From Plantago ovata (Eukaryota > Streptophyta > Magnoliopsida > Lamiales > Plantaginaceae), in NCBI GenBank assembly GCA_028274465.1, contig CM051458.1:77086085-77150084 (forward strand): 64,000 nt of DNA, in the 5' to 3' direction. Under the pieces are notes generated by a model. The model was not told the DNA's origin. It did not search any database and was given only the letters and a program-made list of their open reading frames with translations. A program made the position numbers and the translations under genes. Positions 45,239 through 57,240 of the stretch are shown piece after piece. Numbering within the stretch: position 1 is the first letter of the stretch; every line of letters starts with the position of its first letter.

Positions 45239-45252
45239 ATCTCCCACTTGGC
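45239..45252 (-). other. Polypurine tract of the Copia element
   Basis: Minus-strand AAGTGGGAGAT lies directly before the 3' LTR, as expected for plus-strand priming. Confidence 0.8.
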
Positions 45253-45259
45253 CTAGAGC

Positions 45260-48200
45260 CAATCACCTACGTGTCTAACACCTATGTTGTTGAAATGTCT
45301 AACATGTTTGTCAATGTTCAACACTTTGGTGAAAGGATCTGCCACATTTTCCTCAGTGGAAACTCGTTCTATAGATACTTCTCCTCTAGCTATCATCTCT
45401 CTAATTAGATGATACTTCCTAGGTACATGCTTATTCTTGTTAGTGGATCTTGGTTCCTTTGCTTGTGCAACAGCGCCTTCGTTGTCGCAGTAGACCGTTA
45501 TAGGACTACTATTAGGAACTACCCCTAGTTTCTTTAGGAATTTTGAAATCCAGACAGCCTACTTTGAGGCTTCTGCAGCAGCAATGTACTCGGATTCGGT
45601 CGTAGAATCAGCCAAGGTGGATTGCTTTGAACTCTTCCAAGTGATGTCTCCACCATTGAGTGTAAACACATACCCAGTTTGTGATTTGTAGTCGTCTGGG
45701 TCCGATTGGAAACCAACATCGACATAACCACTCATTCACAACTCTTGTTGTCCACCATATACTAGAAAGGAATCTTTAGTTCTTCTAAGATACTTAAGAA
45801 TTGCTTTCACAGCTGTCCAGTGTTTCATACCTGGATTCTGTTGGTATCGACAAGTACAGCTAAGCGCATATGCCACATCTGGCCTTGTAAAATTCATGGC
45901 ATACATGATAGATCCAATAGCTGATGCATATGGGATTCTTTTCATGTGTTCGATCTCCTCATCTGTAGAAGGACTATCCTTCGTAGTGAGAGCGACGCCA
46001 TGTCTAGCTGGTAAGAAACCTTTATTGGATCCATCCATATTAAAGCGTTTCATTATTTTGTCGACATATGTGGATTGTGACAACCCTAACAATCTTCGGG
46101 ATCTATCCCTATGGATTTTGATTCCAAGAATGTAACAGGCTTCACCTAAGTCTTTCATCGAGAAAGTCTTAGATAACCACTCCTTTGTGGATCGTAACAT
46201 TTGGACATTGTTTCCCATGATTAATATGTCATCAACATATATAACCATGAAAACAATTTCAGCATCGTTGCGTTTAACATAAACGCATGGATCTTCCGCA
46301 CATCTGATGTAGTCAAACGATTTGACTGCTTCATCAAAGTGAATATTCCAACTCCTTGAGGCTTTCTTTAGTCCATAAGTGGATCTCTTTAGCTTGCAAA
46401 CTAATTTGGGATTTGATTCAGATGTAAAACCTTCAGGTTGTATCATATACACCTCTTCCTCGAGATTTCCGTTAAGGAAAGCAGTTTTCACATCCATTTG
46501 CCAAATCTCATAATCATAGTATGCTGCTATAGCGAGTAAAATTCGAATAGACTTAAGCTTGGCTACTGGTGAAAAGGTTTCGTCATAATCGATACCATAT
46601 CGTTGACTATAACCTTTCGCCACCAACCTAGCCTTGTATGTCTGTATGTTGCCATCAGCATCTGTTTTCCTCTTGAAAACCCATTTGCAACCGATAGGTC
46701 TAACCCCTTCTGGTGCATCAACCAAGTCCCATACTTTATTCTCATACATTGAGTCTATTTCGGATTTCATGGCTTCTTGCCACCTTCTCGAATCAATGTC
46801 CAACGTTGCTTCTTTGTAAGTCTTAGGGTCATCTTTGTGAGATAAGTCAAGTTCAAGCTTGTCATCCTCCAAGAGTAAACTTATCTTCTTGGAAGCTCTC
46901 ACTTCTAACCTTTTAGATCGACGGAGTGCGGGTTTATTTGGTTGTACTGGCTGTATATTCTGATTGTGAGATGGTTCAACTTGTTCAATCTGTTGAACAG
47001 TTGAAGGTGGGTTAGATGCAACAGTTGCACGTGGTTCAGGTGCAACGGTTGCAACTTTATCCTGGGGAGTTGATTCCGACATGACCTGTTGAACCGTCCC
47101 AGTTGGTTCAGTCAAGGTCGGCTTGGTAGGGGCATTTTGGGAATTAGTCAAATTTCCTAAAATGCTCCCACTGGCTGGCCGATATCTTCCCAGAGATGTG
47201 CTCGAGCCATAAGATCCTCCTTGAGCTCCCACTGAATCATTGTCATAACTATTTGACAATTCATTAACCTCAATGTTATTTTCTTGTTCTTGGATTTCCT
47301 CGAGTTCTATCTCATTTCTACTATGTTGCTTGAAGACATAATCATCTTCCAGAAAGGCAGCCTGTCTGGAAACAATGATGTTATGTTCCTCAGGCAGATA
47401 GAAGTAGTAACCCTTGGTTTCCTTAGGATATCCAATAAAATAACATTTATCACTTTTGGGTTCCAGTTTCCCTGCGAGCATTATTTTCACATATGCTGGA
47501 CAACTCCAGGCATGCATATGTGAAAGACTTGGCTTCTTGTCATACCATAACTCATACGGTGTTTTCTCGACTGATTTGGATGGAACCCTATTCAGAATAT
47601 AGATTGAGTCTAGTAACGCGTATCCCCATAAGAAGATTGGAAGAGTTGTGAAATTTATCATGGATCTTACCATGTCTAACAGAGTTCGATTTCTCCTCTC
47701 AAAAACACCATTCGTTTGTGGTGTTCCTGGTGGAGTCCATTGTGATTGAATACCATTAAGCTTTAAGTAATCCAAAAATTCCTTACTTAAGTATTCTCCT
47801 CCTCGATCTGATCGAAGAGTCTTAATACTTCTTTCAAGTTGTTTCTCTACTTCAACCTTATACTCTTTGAATTTCTCAAAGCTTCATATTTGTGTTTCAT
47901 AAGATACACATAGCCAAACCTAGAGAAATCATCGATAAAGGTTATGAAGTAAGAATACCCACCCCTAGCTTGAGTTTTAAAAGGTCCACACACATCAGAG
48001 TGAACTAACTCAAGTACTTGTTTAGCACGAGTACCTTTTCCGTAAAAAGGTTTCTTGATCATTTTTACTTTAAGACATGATTCACAATTCCCATATGATT
48101 CAAAATCAAATGTTGCTAAATAGTCTAACTTTCTTAACCTTGCAATTCTTGTCTCATTAATGTGACCAAGTCTACAATGCCACAAGTAAGTGATATTTCT

Positions 48201-49512
48201 TGAATTATCAAGCTTTGGTTGTTTGTTTTGTATATGAAATAAATTATGTCTACATTTCAAGTAAGTACAAACCATTCATAAGAGGAGCATTTCCAATATC
48301 AATACCATTATGCGAAAAATAACAATTATTATTGGCAAAACGGAAGGAAAACCCTTCATTGTCTAACATAGGAATGGAAATAATATTTCTTACAATAGAA
48401 GGAACGAAATAATAATTATTCAATTCTAAAATAAAACCCGAGAGTAAATTTAATATATAAGTTCCAACACGTAGGGAAGAAACGGACGGTCCATTTCCTA
48501 CGCGTAGATCAATTTCCCTTGGTCTAACCTGTCGGCTATCAATGAGCCCCTGCAAATTGTTACAAATGTGTGAGCCACAAGCAGTATCTAATACCCAACA
48601 ATTCGAGTTTTGTGTAGACATATTTATCTCAATGACAAACATACCTTGATGGGAGCCAGATGCACCATGCGTGGTCACAACTCCATCAGCAATTGCCTTC
48701 GGGCAGTCTCTCTTCCAGTGTCCTTTCTGCTTGCAGTAAAGACATGTCTCCTTCTCCATGTTCACCACCTTCTTCTGATTTCCAGCCTTACGCTTAAAAA
48801 CCTTAGCTTTAGGTCCAACCTTTGGCTTCTTGGTTTGCTTAGCCTTACCCTTTGAGCCATAGCCCTTAGGGTGAGCCTTCGCAGATGATCCAACCAACAT
48901 AACAGACTTCCTCTTAGGTTGAGCCTGTTCATAGGTCTTAAGCATATTATGGACTTCAGGAAGTGTAGCATCTTTGGCATTCATATTGTAATTCATGATG
49001 AATGTGGAATATGAATCCGGCAATGATTGAAGGATGATGATGACTGAAACACGGTTCTCAAATTTGATTCCAGCAGTTGCCAGTTTCTCAATGAGTCCAA
49101 TCATCTTGAGCACGTGTTCAGATACATGCCCTCCTTCAGACATCCTCATTTTGAAGATTTATCTAAGAAGATCAAATTCAACACTCTTAGAAACAGTTCC
49201 AAAGAGGCTTTTGAGGTGCTCGAGCATTTCATATGGCATCATGTTTTCATGTTGCCTTTGCAGCTCCATAGTCATTGCAGCTAGCATAACACACTGTACA
49301 TTAGCAGCATCATCTTTGTGCTTCTGGTGAGCAACTTTGTCAAACTTAGCAAGCTCAGCAGCAACAGTAGGAGAAGTGGGGATTGGTTCGTCCAAGACGT
49401 ACTCAATTTTCTCTTGCCTAAGCACCAAACGAATGTTACGGATCCAATCCATAAAGTTTGGACCAGTAAGAGTGAATTTTTCCAAGATCATTCTTATGGA
49501 TAAATTGGCCAT
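45260..49512 (-). pseudogene. gag-pol coding region of the Copia element
   Basis: In order on minus: gag from 49512 with the CCHC knuckle CLYCKQKGHWKRDC (about 48740); protease with VLDTACGSH (about 48570); integrase with its HHCC zinc region (HCRLGH, CESC; about 48180-48050), DDE core (VHSDVCGPF, FIDDFSRFGYVYLMKHK) and TPPGTPQTNGVFERRNRTLL near 47740; reverse transcriptase with WVFKRKTDADG, MDVKTAFLNG and YVDDILIM (about 46740-46200); RNase H to about 45290. Integrase before reverse transcriptase is the Copia order. Fossil with a handful of breaks; remarkably complete in domains. Confidence 0.93.
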
Positions 49513-51610
49513 CTTTTCAGACCTAGAGAAGTAAATAAATAAAACTGAAATTAATACTCCAAAATAACTTCTATGATCACAATCTACGATTAAATAAACT
49601 AGGACTTTAGCTTTATTCAGTTCTCACTATTTTCACATACTCCTGGCCCCTTTAGAGAGTACGAACCATTATTTTACAATAGTTGTAGTGAGCCAAGATC
49701 CATGATTGCACTATTATAGCCCCAGCTATGGCTGATCACTATAATAACCAAACAGGTAGGTCTCCAAACCAATTGTACAATACAACTCTTGGTTGATCAA
49801 AACCATTTTGATCGATGTCCTCAAAATATGTCTGACGCTATGGCGACTCGACATAATTCAAGTAAGTCATAACCATCATACGTCACCAACAATGCCCCTA
49901 TGAAGGCAACTTTCTTACGACAAACGGAGTAAGCACTATGGTGCATATTACCCACGAGATTAGCAAGTCCATTTAACCTTCAATTATGATGGGTGACATC
50001 ATGCGATTTAATCGAGACTTAAATTAATTGGGGAACATTTAAATGGGGTATTTAATCGCTTGACCAAGATCCCTAACATGCATCACATAATGGGTGCCGC
50101 CTACCCAAGACTCATGCAATGCGGTCCAACAAGTAATGAGTGTCGCCTACTCATACATATCAATTGCGGACTAGCAAGTAATGGGTGCCGCCTACCCATG
50201 CATATGACAGATGCGGTCCGGAAACTAATGGGTGCCGCCTACCCATACAATAAAAGCGAACTAACGATATTTAAATATAATATTTAAATATTAAATTTCT
50301 CATGTAGACATTCAATACATGTGATACAACCAAGTTGGAGCATATAAGTAGTTGTTGTGGATTATTATCATTATATGTAAGTCAAAATCTAATTAATAAA
50401 TTCTCTAAGAATTTCCAAAAACATGTGAAACAAGTTTAATAATAATATAACCTTCCAAAGCATTACATTAATATTAAAATGTAGTTTATAAACTATTTAT
50501 AAACTAACAAACATGTTACTAAATATTATAAACTTATATTTATGTCTCTAGACATTTTAATCACTTTCCAAAAGTATTAATAGGGTTTAAATATAATTTA
50601 TAAACCATTTATAAATTAAATAACAAGTTTCTAAAACTCTAGGGGACCTCTTTACAATTCACAGAAAGCTGAAATTAAGTTTCTGGGGTCAATTTAAAAG
50701 TATTTAGTAAATTTTGGGGCAAATCCGCAAAGCACAGAAGTTCAGGGGCTTGAGCCCCAATAAGACAGAAACTGCCAAATTGGGACACAAGTCCCTGAAG
50801 TTTTCTTTCTTGCCTATTGGACACCACCGAATTCTATGAAAATATTCAATCAAGTCCCTGCAACTTAAGAAAGTTTTCCAAAACTTTAATCATCATCTCA
50901 ACTTCGAATCTAAGGTCCATGATCATGTTCTAAACATAATACACCATCCCAAACGAATTCGCAAGCAATCAATTTGTCCAAAAAATGAAGAACGGATTTT
51001 TTTTTATTTCTTTTTGAAAAACCGACCGATTCCGTTTGGGTCGATTCCATTCGACCCGTATGTTGCTTGATTCATCTTCCTCATATTCATATGACTTTTC
51101 TGCCTCTTAATAAATGTTTCATTTGGGATTGAATTTACAAAGCTTGAATGTCCATTAATGGAGATTCAAGCTCCATAAGCTTCAAACCAAAAATCCAAGT
51201 TGAATCTTGAAGGGACAGAGGAGAAGAGGAAGAGAATAGAAAAATGATGATGGTCACAGCGGTCGGAGCCGAGCTCCGGCGCCGGAATCTTTCCGGCGAA
51301 GTCGACCTGGTCGACTGGAGGAGAAGAAGTCGATACTAATGTGATTTGTTTCCCTGAAGTTTTTTTTTTTTTTTTTATCCAATAAAAGAATCTGGAAATT
51401 AAATACTAATGTGATTTGTTTCCTTTTCTTTAAATCTAATATGAAAAATTTGGAAATAAAATACATAGAGTAATTTAAAAAACCCATCTTTCTTTTCTTT
51501 TCTTTAAATCCAATCAAAGATATGAAAATTTTATATATTTTACATACATATAATAATCCACAACAACAGTAAATAAAAATCATGAACGAATATAGTCATG
51601 AATTAGCACA
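49513..51610 (-). other. Long leader of the Copia element
   Basis: About 2.1 kb between primer binding site and gag start, without recognisable coding sequence. It contains four spaced hairpin repeats (50090-50246) and a GC-rich palindromic patch at about 51268-51322. Confidence 0.75.
50090..50246. repeat. Four hairpin repeats in the Copia leader
   Basis: Copies at 50090-50108, 50136-50154, 50181-50199 and 50228-50246, 45-47 bases apart. The unit is ATGGGT-GCCGCCT-ACCCAT. The second copy has ATGAGT and ACTCAT, so both arms changed together and the stem is kept. The first copy has one unpaired end base. Confidence 0.9.
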
Positions 51611-51622
51611 GCTCTGATACCA
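51611..51622 (-). other. Primer binding site of the Copia element
   Basis: Minus-strand TGGTATCAGAGC lies one base inside the 5' LTR, the standard Copia site complementary to initiator tRNA-Met. Confidence 0.95.
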
Positions 51623-51623
51623 C

Positions 51624-53591
51624 TGTTAGTAAAAGTGAGAAAAATTGCATCTAAGGCTAAGCGGCGGAAGTTTAAAATTTTTTAATCTCACTAAACTGAT
51701 ATGACTATATTCATTTATTAAACTAGAAGATAGCACTTACGTGTCCTCCAGTAGATAAGCAAATTCACCGGGTAGCTGTTCCTCAATCTCCAGACAGAGC
51801 CTTGCAATCTCCTCGTCCGGCTGGTTGATTTCTTCTTCGTCAAAGATGAAGTCTTCGTCAACAAAATCTCCAAGATGGCTCATCAACAGGTTGATTACTT
51901 CCTTCGACCTTGGTATCCACGGGCATTGATTTCTATCAAGAACGCTAGGATGTTCTTCTGTCTATTTTGAGCTAATAGAGAGAGAGAGAATATTTTCTGA
52001 CTATCAGAAAGTATTTTACGTATGTTGTGAATGAAGACTATTCTTCTTTATTTCTGATTTAGTCAGTAAGTTGGTTCAGAAAATCACATAAGATTTTACC
52101 AAGTAAATCTCATTGACTAGGAGACTTCAAAAGTCATTAACTAACCAACAAAGAAATAATAACTAATTATCTCAGTAAAAACAAAAGGAAGAAGTCAAAA
52201 CAGAAGAGGAAGAAACGTGTGGGGACAACTGAAAAGCTGTCCCTAGAATTTTCGTATGGCGCGTGCAATGCACACACCATTCACCAACTGATTGGCGCAC
52301 GCCAGGCTGAAGCAGCAGCTGGGCCCGGTTGGCCCAGCTGCAGCTTCAACATTGTTGGGCCTCTTTGGCCCAGCTTCTCTTCCTTAATTGGATTCCAATC
52401 CAATTCCGTCCAAGTGCACAAGTCTTCAATTAATTAAGTAAATCCAATTTAAATCAATTAATTATATTTCTAAAATATATTTCACATATAATAAATTAAT
52501 ATTAATCTAATTAGTAAGAATTCCATTATATATTTTGTAAAATAATTTAATATTAATGTAATTAATATTTAATCCAATATACATAGCTCGTTTGTAGAAA
52601 CACCACCTTGAAGTGTGACCCATAGGGCCTTGCATATTAAGCAACAATCCAATTAAGGTCATAATAAATTCCTAGACAATTTATCAGACAATATTAATAT
52701 GCAAGGAACGTCTGTGAGGAAAACAAACCACCTGTAGCGTAAGGCACTTTGATGATACGGTCCCTTCATTCACGAATACTCGAATGAGTCTAGAATATGG
52801 TTATGTGTCTATTCTAATAACTTCATTCATTGTCTCTCAATTTTATTATTCGATCTATGAATTATGTCCAAATACCATTTTGACATATTCACATACGGTG
52901 GCCACCGGTTTTGTGATCGCACTAAATATGAGAAGTGAGTATTATCTCCTAGTATCTATTACGGAGGAATGAATCCTATCTTGGCCCAATCACTCACACC
53001 ATATGCTTCCTAATGTACCCAACACATGCCGTATCTACCCTACTTTAAGAGTGCAAGCGTTGCGCATGGTCAAAGTACATTATTCCACATATGATGTAGT
53101 ATTGGCCTCAAGTCTAAGGACTACTAACATCACCCTACAAACCGATACTACCATAGACACTTAAATAGCTTTACCAAATGGTTTCTCGGTTGGGTATGCC
53201 AACACTCTCCAAAGTGTCCATATGTTCATCATGAATAACCAAGTTCATTCGTAGCAGTGAGACCTACTACATCCTCGAATGATCTAATGCAACATATGCT
53301 AGCTTCAATCGCATCATTGATATCCCGTATCTCGATGACCTTCAGCTAGTGGCTTATTTTAGGACTTAATTATTAACACACAAGCTCCCACTAACTTGGT
53401 GATTACCTTAAGTCCTTGGGAACATTTTTATCGAATAATTCAAACAACCAAATAATGTATTCATAAAAATGTAATGCCAATTGTATTTAATAATTTATAA
53501 ATAAATGAACATAAATAAATAACAATAACTGAATGTGATCAAGTACATATCGTCGCTATCGTAGGTTGTCTCTAGGACATATATACTTTCA
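51624..53591 (-). repeat. 5' LTR of the Copia element
   Basis: 1968 bases, partner of 43277-45238. The palindrome corresponding to 43908-43932 is imperfect in this copy. Confidence 0.95.
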
Positions 53592-53596
53592 GATGG

Positions 53597-54064
53597 TTAG
53601 CGAGCTTTTATACGCACATTACTATTCACTCTTCTATTCTTTCAAGAGAAAATAAAAACCTCTCTCTCCTCCTACCTCGCCGCCGCCGCCGCCCCCTTCT
53701 CCGGTCAACTGAGTTTGACTCGAGAATATCCTAGCATTCTCTCGATAAGTTGTTCATTCGTGGATACCAAGGCTGAGGTTCTTAGAAGTTGGAAACTAAC
53801 CTTTATTGTTTTGCTGATAATCAAGAAGGCATATTAGATATCTTCGACTTCAACGAAGGAGAAGATGATACACCAGACTATTACGAAGATCATATCGATT
53901 GGGCTATCGATTCTGTTTTAATTCTTGCTTTCGGAGCATTGTAAGTCTTCTAACTAATGTGATTCAATATACGTTATATGCATGACCAATTAGTATGCAT
54001 GTTAAGAAAATTTTGAAATTCCGCTGCACCACCCTAGGGGTAATTCTGACCATATTTTCTTACA
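53597..54064 (+). mobile_element. Right part of an older Copia-type LTR, target of the Copia insertion
   Basis: It reads on plus and ends CTTACA. Its last 60 bases (GAAATTCCGCTGCACCACCC, then CCTAGGGGTAATTCTGACC) are the inverted counterpart of the start of the solo LTR at 155. A CT-rich patch with GCC repeats (53668-53700) matches the same place in that LTR. The Copia element at 43277 inserted into it just after a TATA-like box at about 43262-43272. No primer binding site follows, so it is a solo LTR or fragment. Broken fossil. Confidence 0.7.
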
Positions 54065-54790
54065 ATAATGAATTTGCAGCCCACAATCTTCACAATTTAG
54101 AGTTCTAAGCAATTCCCTCTCACATGTACTTTGAAAAAAATCAGCCGCACAAAATTTCCGATTTCAATTTTTCTTCCAAAATTCTTTGCTCGAGGCCCAG
54201 ATCGGCTAATGTTGGAGGCGGATTTTGCTTTTTATGATGTTTACTAACCTCCTTCTTGTTCGTTTTGTTTGTTACTTTTGTTGCTAGGTTTGAAGTTTTC
54301 TGGTGGATCTGTGGTGCTTCTCTGCTCGAATTTGTGAAGGTAATTGGCTTTGAAAGAATTGTAACATACTGGTGTACAGTCTTACTGATTATATTCTTCA
54401 GTTAATGCTACTTGTTTACACAGTATATACCACAAGGAAAATTTATTTGCACAGTTTTGCTCCTACATGGCACATTCATGAAATTTAAGTGAAGTACTAT
54501 GTATGCCTTGAAAAGTAATGGAATTTTTATGCAACTATATGTACTATGAGAGTGTGCAAATGACTCTGTATGCCTTGAAAATTACTGTACCGTGTATGAA
54601 ACTTGGATAATGTGAAGTACTGAAGAAAGTGAAATCAATTTGATAATTTCATTTACATTTGAACATGAATGGATTGTGTATGCATAGTTATGGCATCGAA
54701 ACTGTGGAACTGTTTCAGTTAAAAAGTTGTGTTTCATGTCGTGGTTAGGATTATGTTAACTTTGTAGTCCTAGTTGTGCACATAGATGGA
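54065..54790 (+). other. 5' region of the Harbinger-like locus
   Basis: A possible short exon with good splice signals (TTGCTAG to GTGAAG then GTAATTGG, about 54288-54338) is visible, but its product is not recognisable. No terminal inverted repeat of a Harbinger element was found. Confidence 0.4.
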
Positions 54791-55064
54791 ACAGTGGCGG
54801 AGACAAATGATGTGGCTCTTGATTCAGTATAACAAAATGAACGTGGAATTGTTCATGGGTATTGGGATTCTAGCATCTCAGTTAACATGAAGGTTTTCAA
54901 GACTAGGCTGATGGAGCATGAAAACCCGCTCCCGTACAATATGCGTTTCCGTCTTTATGTTCAACTTGATAGGAACTTCCGGCTCTTTGTGGATGATGAC
55001 AAAGCTTGTATAGAAAATCTGCGGATGGACCGAGAATGTTTTCATAACACTACAAGAAATCAGC

Positions 55065-55345
55065 TATTTAGCGACGGAAGAATAGATACGGATCCTATCC
55101 GCCGCTATTTAGCGACGGATCGCTACTGTTAGCGACGGATAAACACGAACTGCGCTCTAAGCTCAGTTCGTGTCATTGAAGGACCAATCCGGATCCGGAT
55201 AAGGTTTATCCGTAGCTAACTTGGCGACGGATGAACTTATCCGTCGCCACTTTTGTTGACCAGACTCATTTATTTAGAAAGGAAAAAAAGGTAAAAAAAA
55301 TCAAAAAAATGTAGCGACAAATGAAGTCATCCGTCGCTATAGTTC
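55065..55345. repeat. Left subterminal repeats of CACTA B
   Basis: Seven or more copies of AGCGACGGAT or ATCCGTCGCT, with some one-base variants, in both orientations. Confidence 0.85.
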
Positions 55346-56701
55346 TGTATACAGATCGCGTAACTCCTTCTTCTCTCCCATTTACCCCTCTCTTCTCCAA
55401 TTCAAACTCCCGGAGCAAGCGGCGCCACCACCCCTCCTTCTTCTCCTCGTGCAAGCGGCGCCACCACCACCACTGTTAAAGCTCCCTCTCTCTCTCCTTC
55501 ATTTCAATCTGCAAAAGATTAGTATTTGTCTCTCTACCCTTTCTGTTTCTCATATACATACATGTTCAATGCATAATCGTAAGGTTTGTTAATTTTAGAT
55601 GATTTAGTGATTTTGTATTCTGGGACCTTACTAGTTTAGAGGATTAAAGAATTTAGAGGTATATTTTTTAGTCTATGCTTGATTTGGGGATATGTAGGCT
55701 TTAAAATGCTCTCTCCCAGATTAATTTAGATTCCTAATTAATATTGGAGTGATATAATTTTCAGTTTTGTTTAATTACGGTTAAATCGAGGATAAATGTT
55801 AGATTTTGAGCTCTAAGGCTTAAGATTTTGTTTTTACTTGTGCTATGTTGGAAATAGTAGTAGAATTGGTAGTACTAGTTTACAATTCCATTTTTCGAAA
55901 ACGATTCACTTGTGTTACTATCTATTCAATTAGTCATAGTATATGGTATATGCTAGGTTAATCTGTACACAATTACTTGATTGAATATGTATATTTTGTT
56001 TCTCATTCCATGTTTCGAACGGACTGATGAATGTGCTTTGACATTTCTTTTTATGTTTTGGTATTATGTTATGAGTCATTAAGACTTTAAAATGCTCCAA
56101 TTGATAAATGAATTATATTTAATTAAATTAAAATTTGGTTTAAATCATATTAATTAGATTAAAATTTTAAAATGATGGATTAAATTAGATTAATTAAATC
56201 AAATTTTGTATTAAATTAGATTTTTAAATGTAGGCTATGTATCCTTGCATTTTTTGGTCTTTCACATATGCATTTTACAGCTTCATTTAGATTTGTAAAT
56301 CATAAGTTTACAGCATAAAGTAAAGCATAAAATTCAGTGTCGTTTCTTATCAGTGTATACTCAAAGTCCATTTATTGTTTCTTACGGTTGTTCTTAAATG
56401 TGCAGATCATGTCGAGGTCAAAGAAACCGGGGAAGCTGTTGGCGGCCAGCAGCCGTAGCTACGCCGAGCCAGAATCACCATTCCGCACCCCTAGTAATCA
56501 GCCGGAGTCGGGGGGGACCTCGGCGACTCATGTCAGTGAGACCCAGTCCCCTGGCCCCCGTTCTAGCAGCAGTGCAGGGTCTACTGGCCTAGACGTGTTT
56601 GTTAACCTGCCGGATGATGGGTACAGGGGGGAGGTGTACATGGCGGGTGAGCAGGTGAATGGCAAGCTCGTCGTCTGGTCCATGCCTGGGCATGTGTAAG
56701 T

Positions 56702-56807
56702 TATCTAGTTGGATTAATTTGTGTGTTTGGTATTGTATGTTTTATTTAGTTGGATTAATTTGTGTGTTTGGTATTGTATGTTTTATTTAGTTGGATTAAT
56801 TTGTGTA
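56702..56807. repeat. 41-bp intronic tandem repeat (CACTA B)
   Basis: Same unit and place as the array at 17037-17141 in element A. Confidence 0.8.
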
Positions 56808-56997
56808 TGTTATTGCAACATGATGATGCCGAGGGAGGCTGCAAAGTTCATCAGCAAAGAATCCACGAAGAAAGTGGATCTCCCACTACTTGGAGCCCAG
56901 TGGCATACTTTTACTCCGGAGCGGAAAGCGGAGATTTGGAATGCTCTGGAGGTTAATAATCTTTCTTCTTCTCTTATGGTTTAATCTTTCTTTACTT

Positions 56998-57240
56998 GGG
57001 TGATATGTTAGTCACCGTGTGTTAGTTGAAATAGGACAATGTGCAATTGTTTGGGTGATATGTTAGTCACCGTGTGTTAGTTGAAAATAGGACAATGTGC
57101 AATTGTTTGGGTGATATGTTAGTCACCGTGTGTTAGTTGAAATAGGACAATGTGCAATTGTTTGGGTGATATGTTAGTCATCGTGTGTTAGTTGAAAATA
57201 GGACAATGTGCAATTGTTTGGGTGATATGTTAGTCACCGT
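56998..57240. repeat. 55-bp intronic hairpin minisatellite (CACTA B)
   Basis: Five copies of GGTGATATGTTAGTCACC starting at about 56999, 57054, 57110, 57165 and 57221; the fourth has one stem mismatch. Element A has four copies, so copy number differs between sister elements. Confidence 0.9.

Larger units (their letters stand above)
43277..53591 (-). mobile_element. Copia LTR retrotransposon, nearly whole, probably Tork/Angela lineage
   Basis: Two LTRs of about 1.96 kb (43277-45238 and 51624-53591) end in TG and CA and differ at roughly 57 sites, about 97% identity. At 1.3e-8 per site per year this is about one million years; the rate is borrowed. A perfect 5-bp duplication GATGG flanks it (43272-43276 and 53592-53596). 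Primer binding site, leader, gag, protease, integrase, reverse transcriptase, RNase H and polypurine tract follow in Copia order on minus. Long LTRs suggest the Tork/Angela lineage, from structure only. The coding part is broken at a handful of places. Confidence 0.95.

Noticed and set aside
51254-51583. 109-codon frame in the Copia leader
   Set aside because: Poly-A/T-derived Lys/Phe runs; no domain and in a known untranslated leader.
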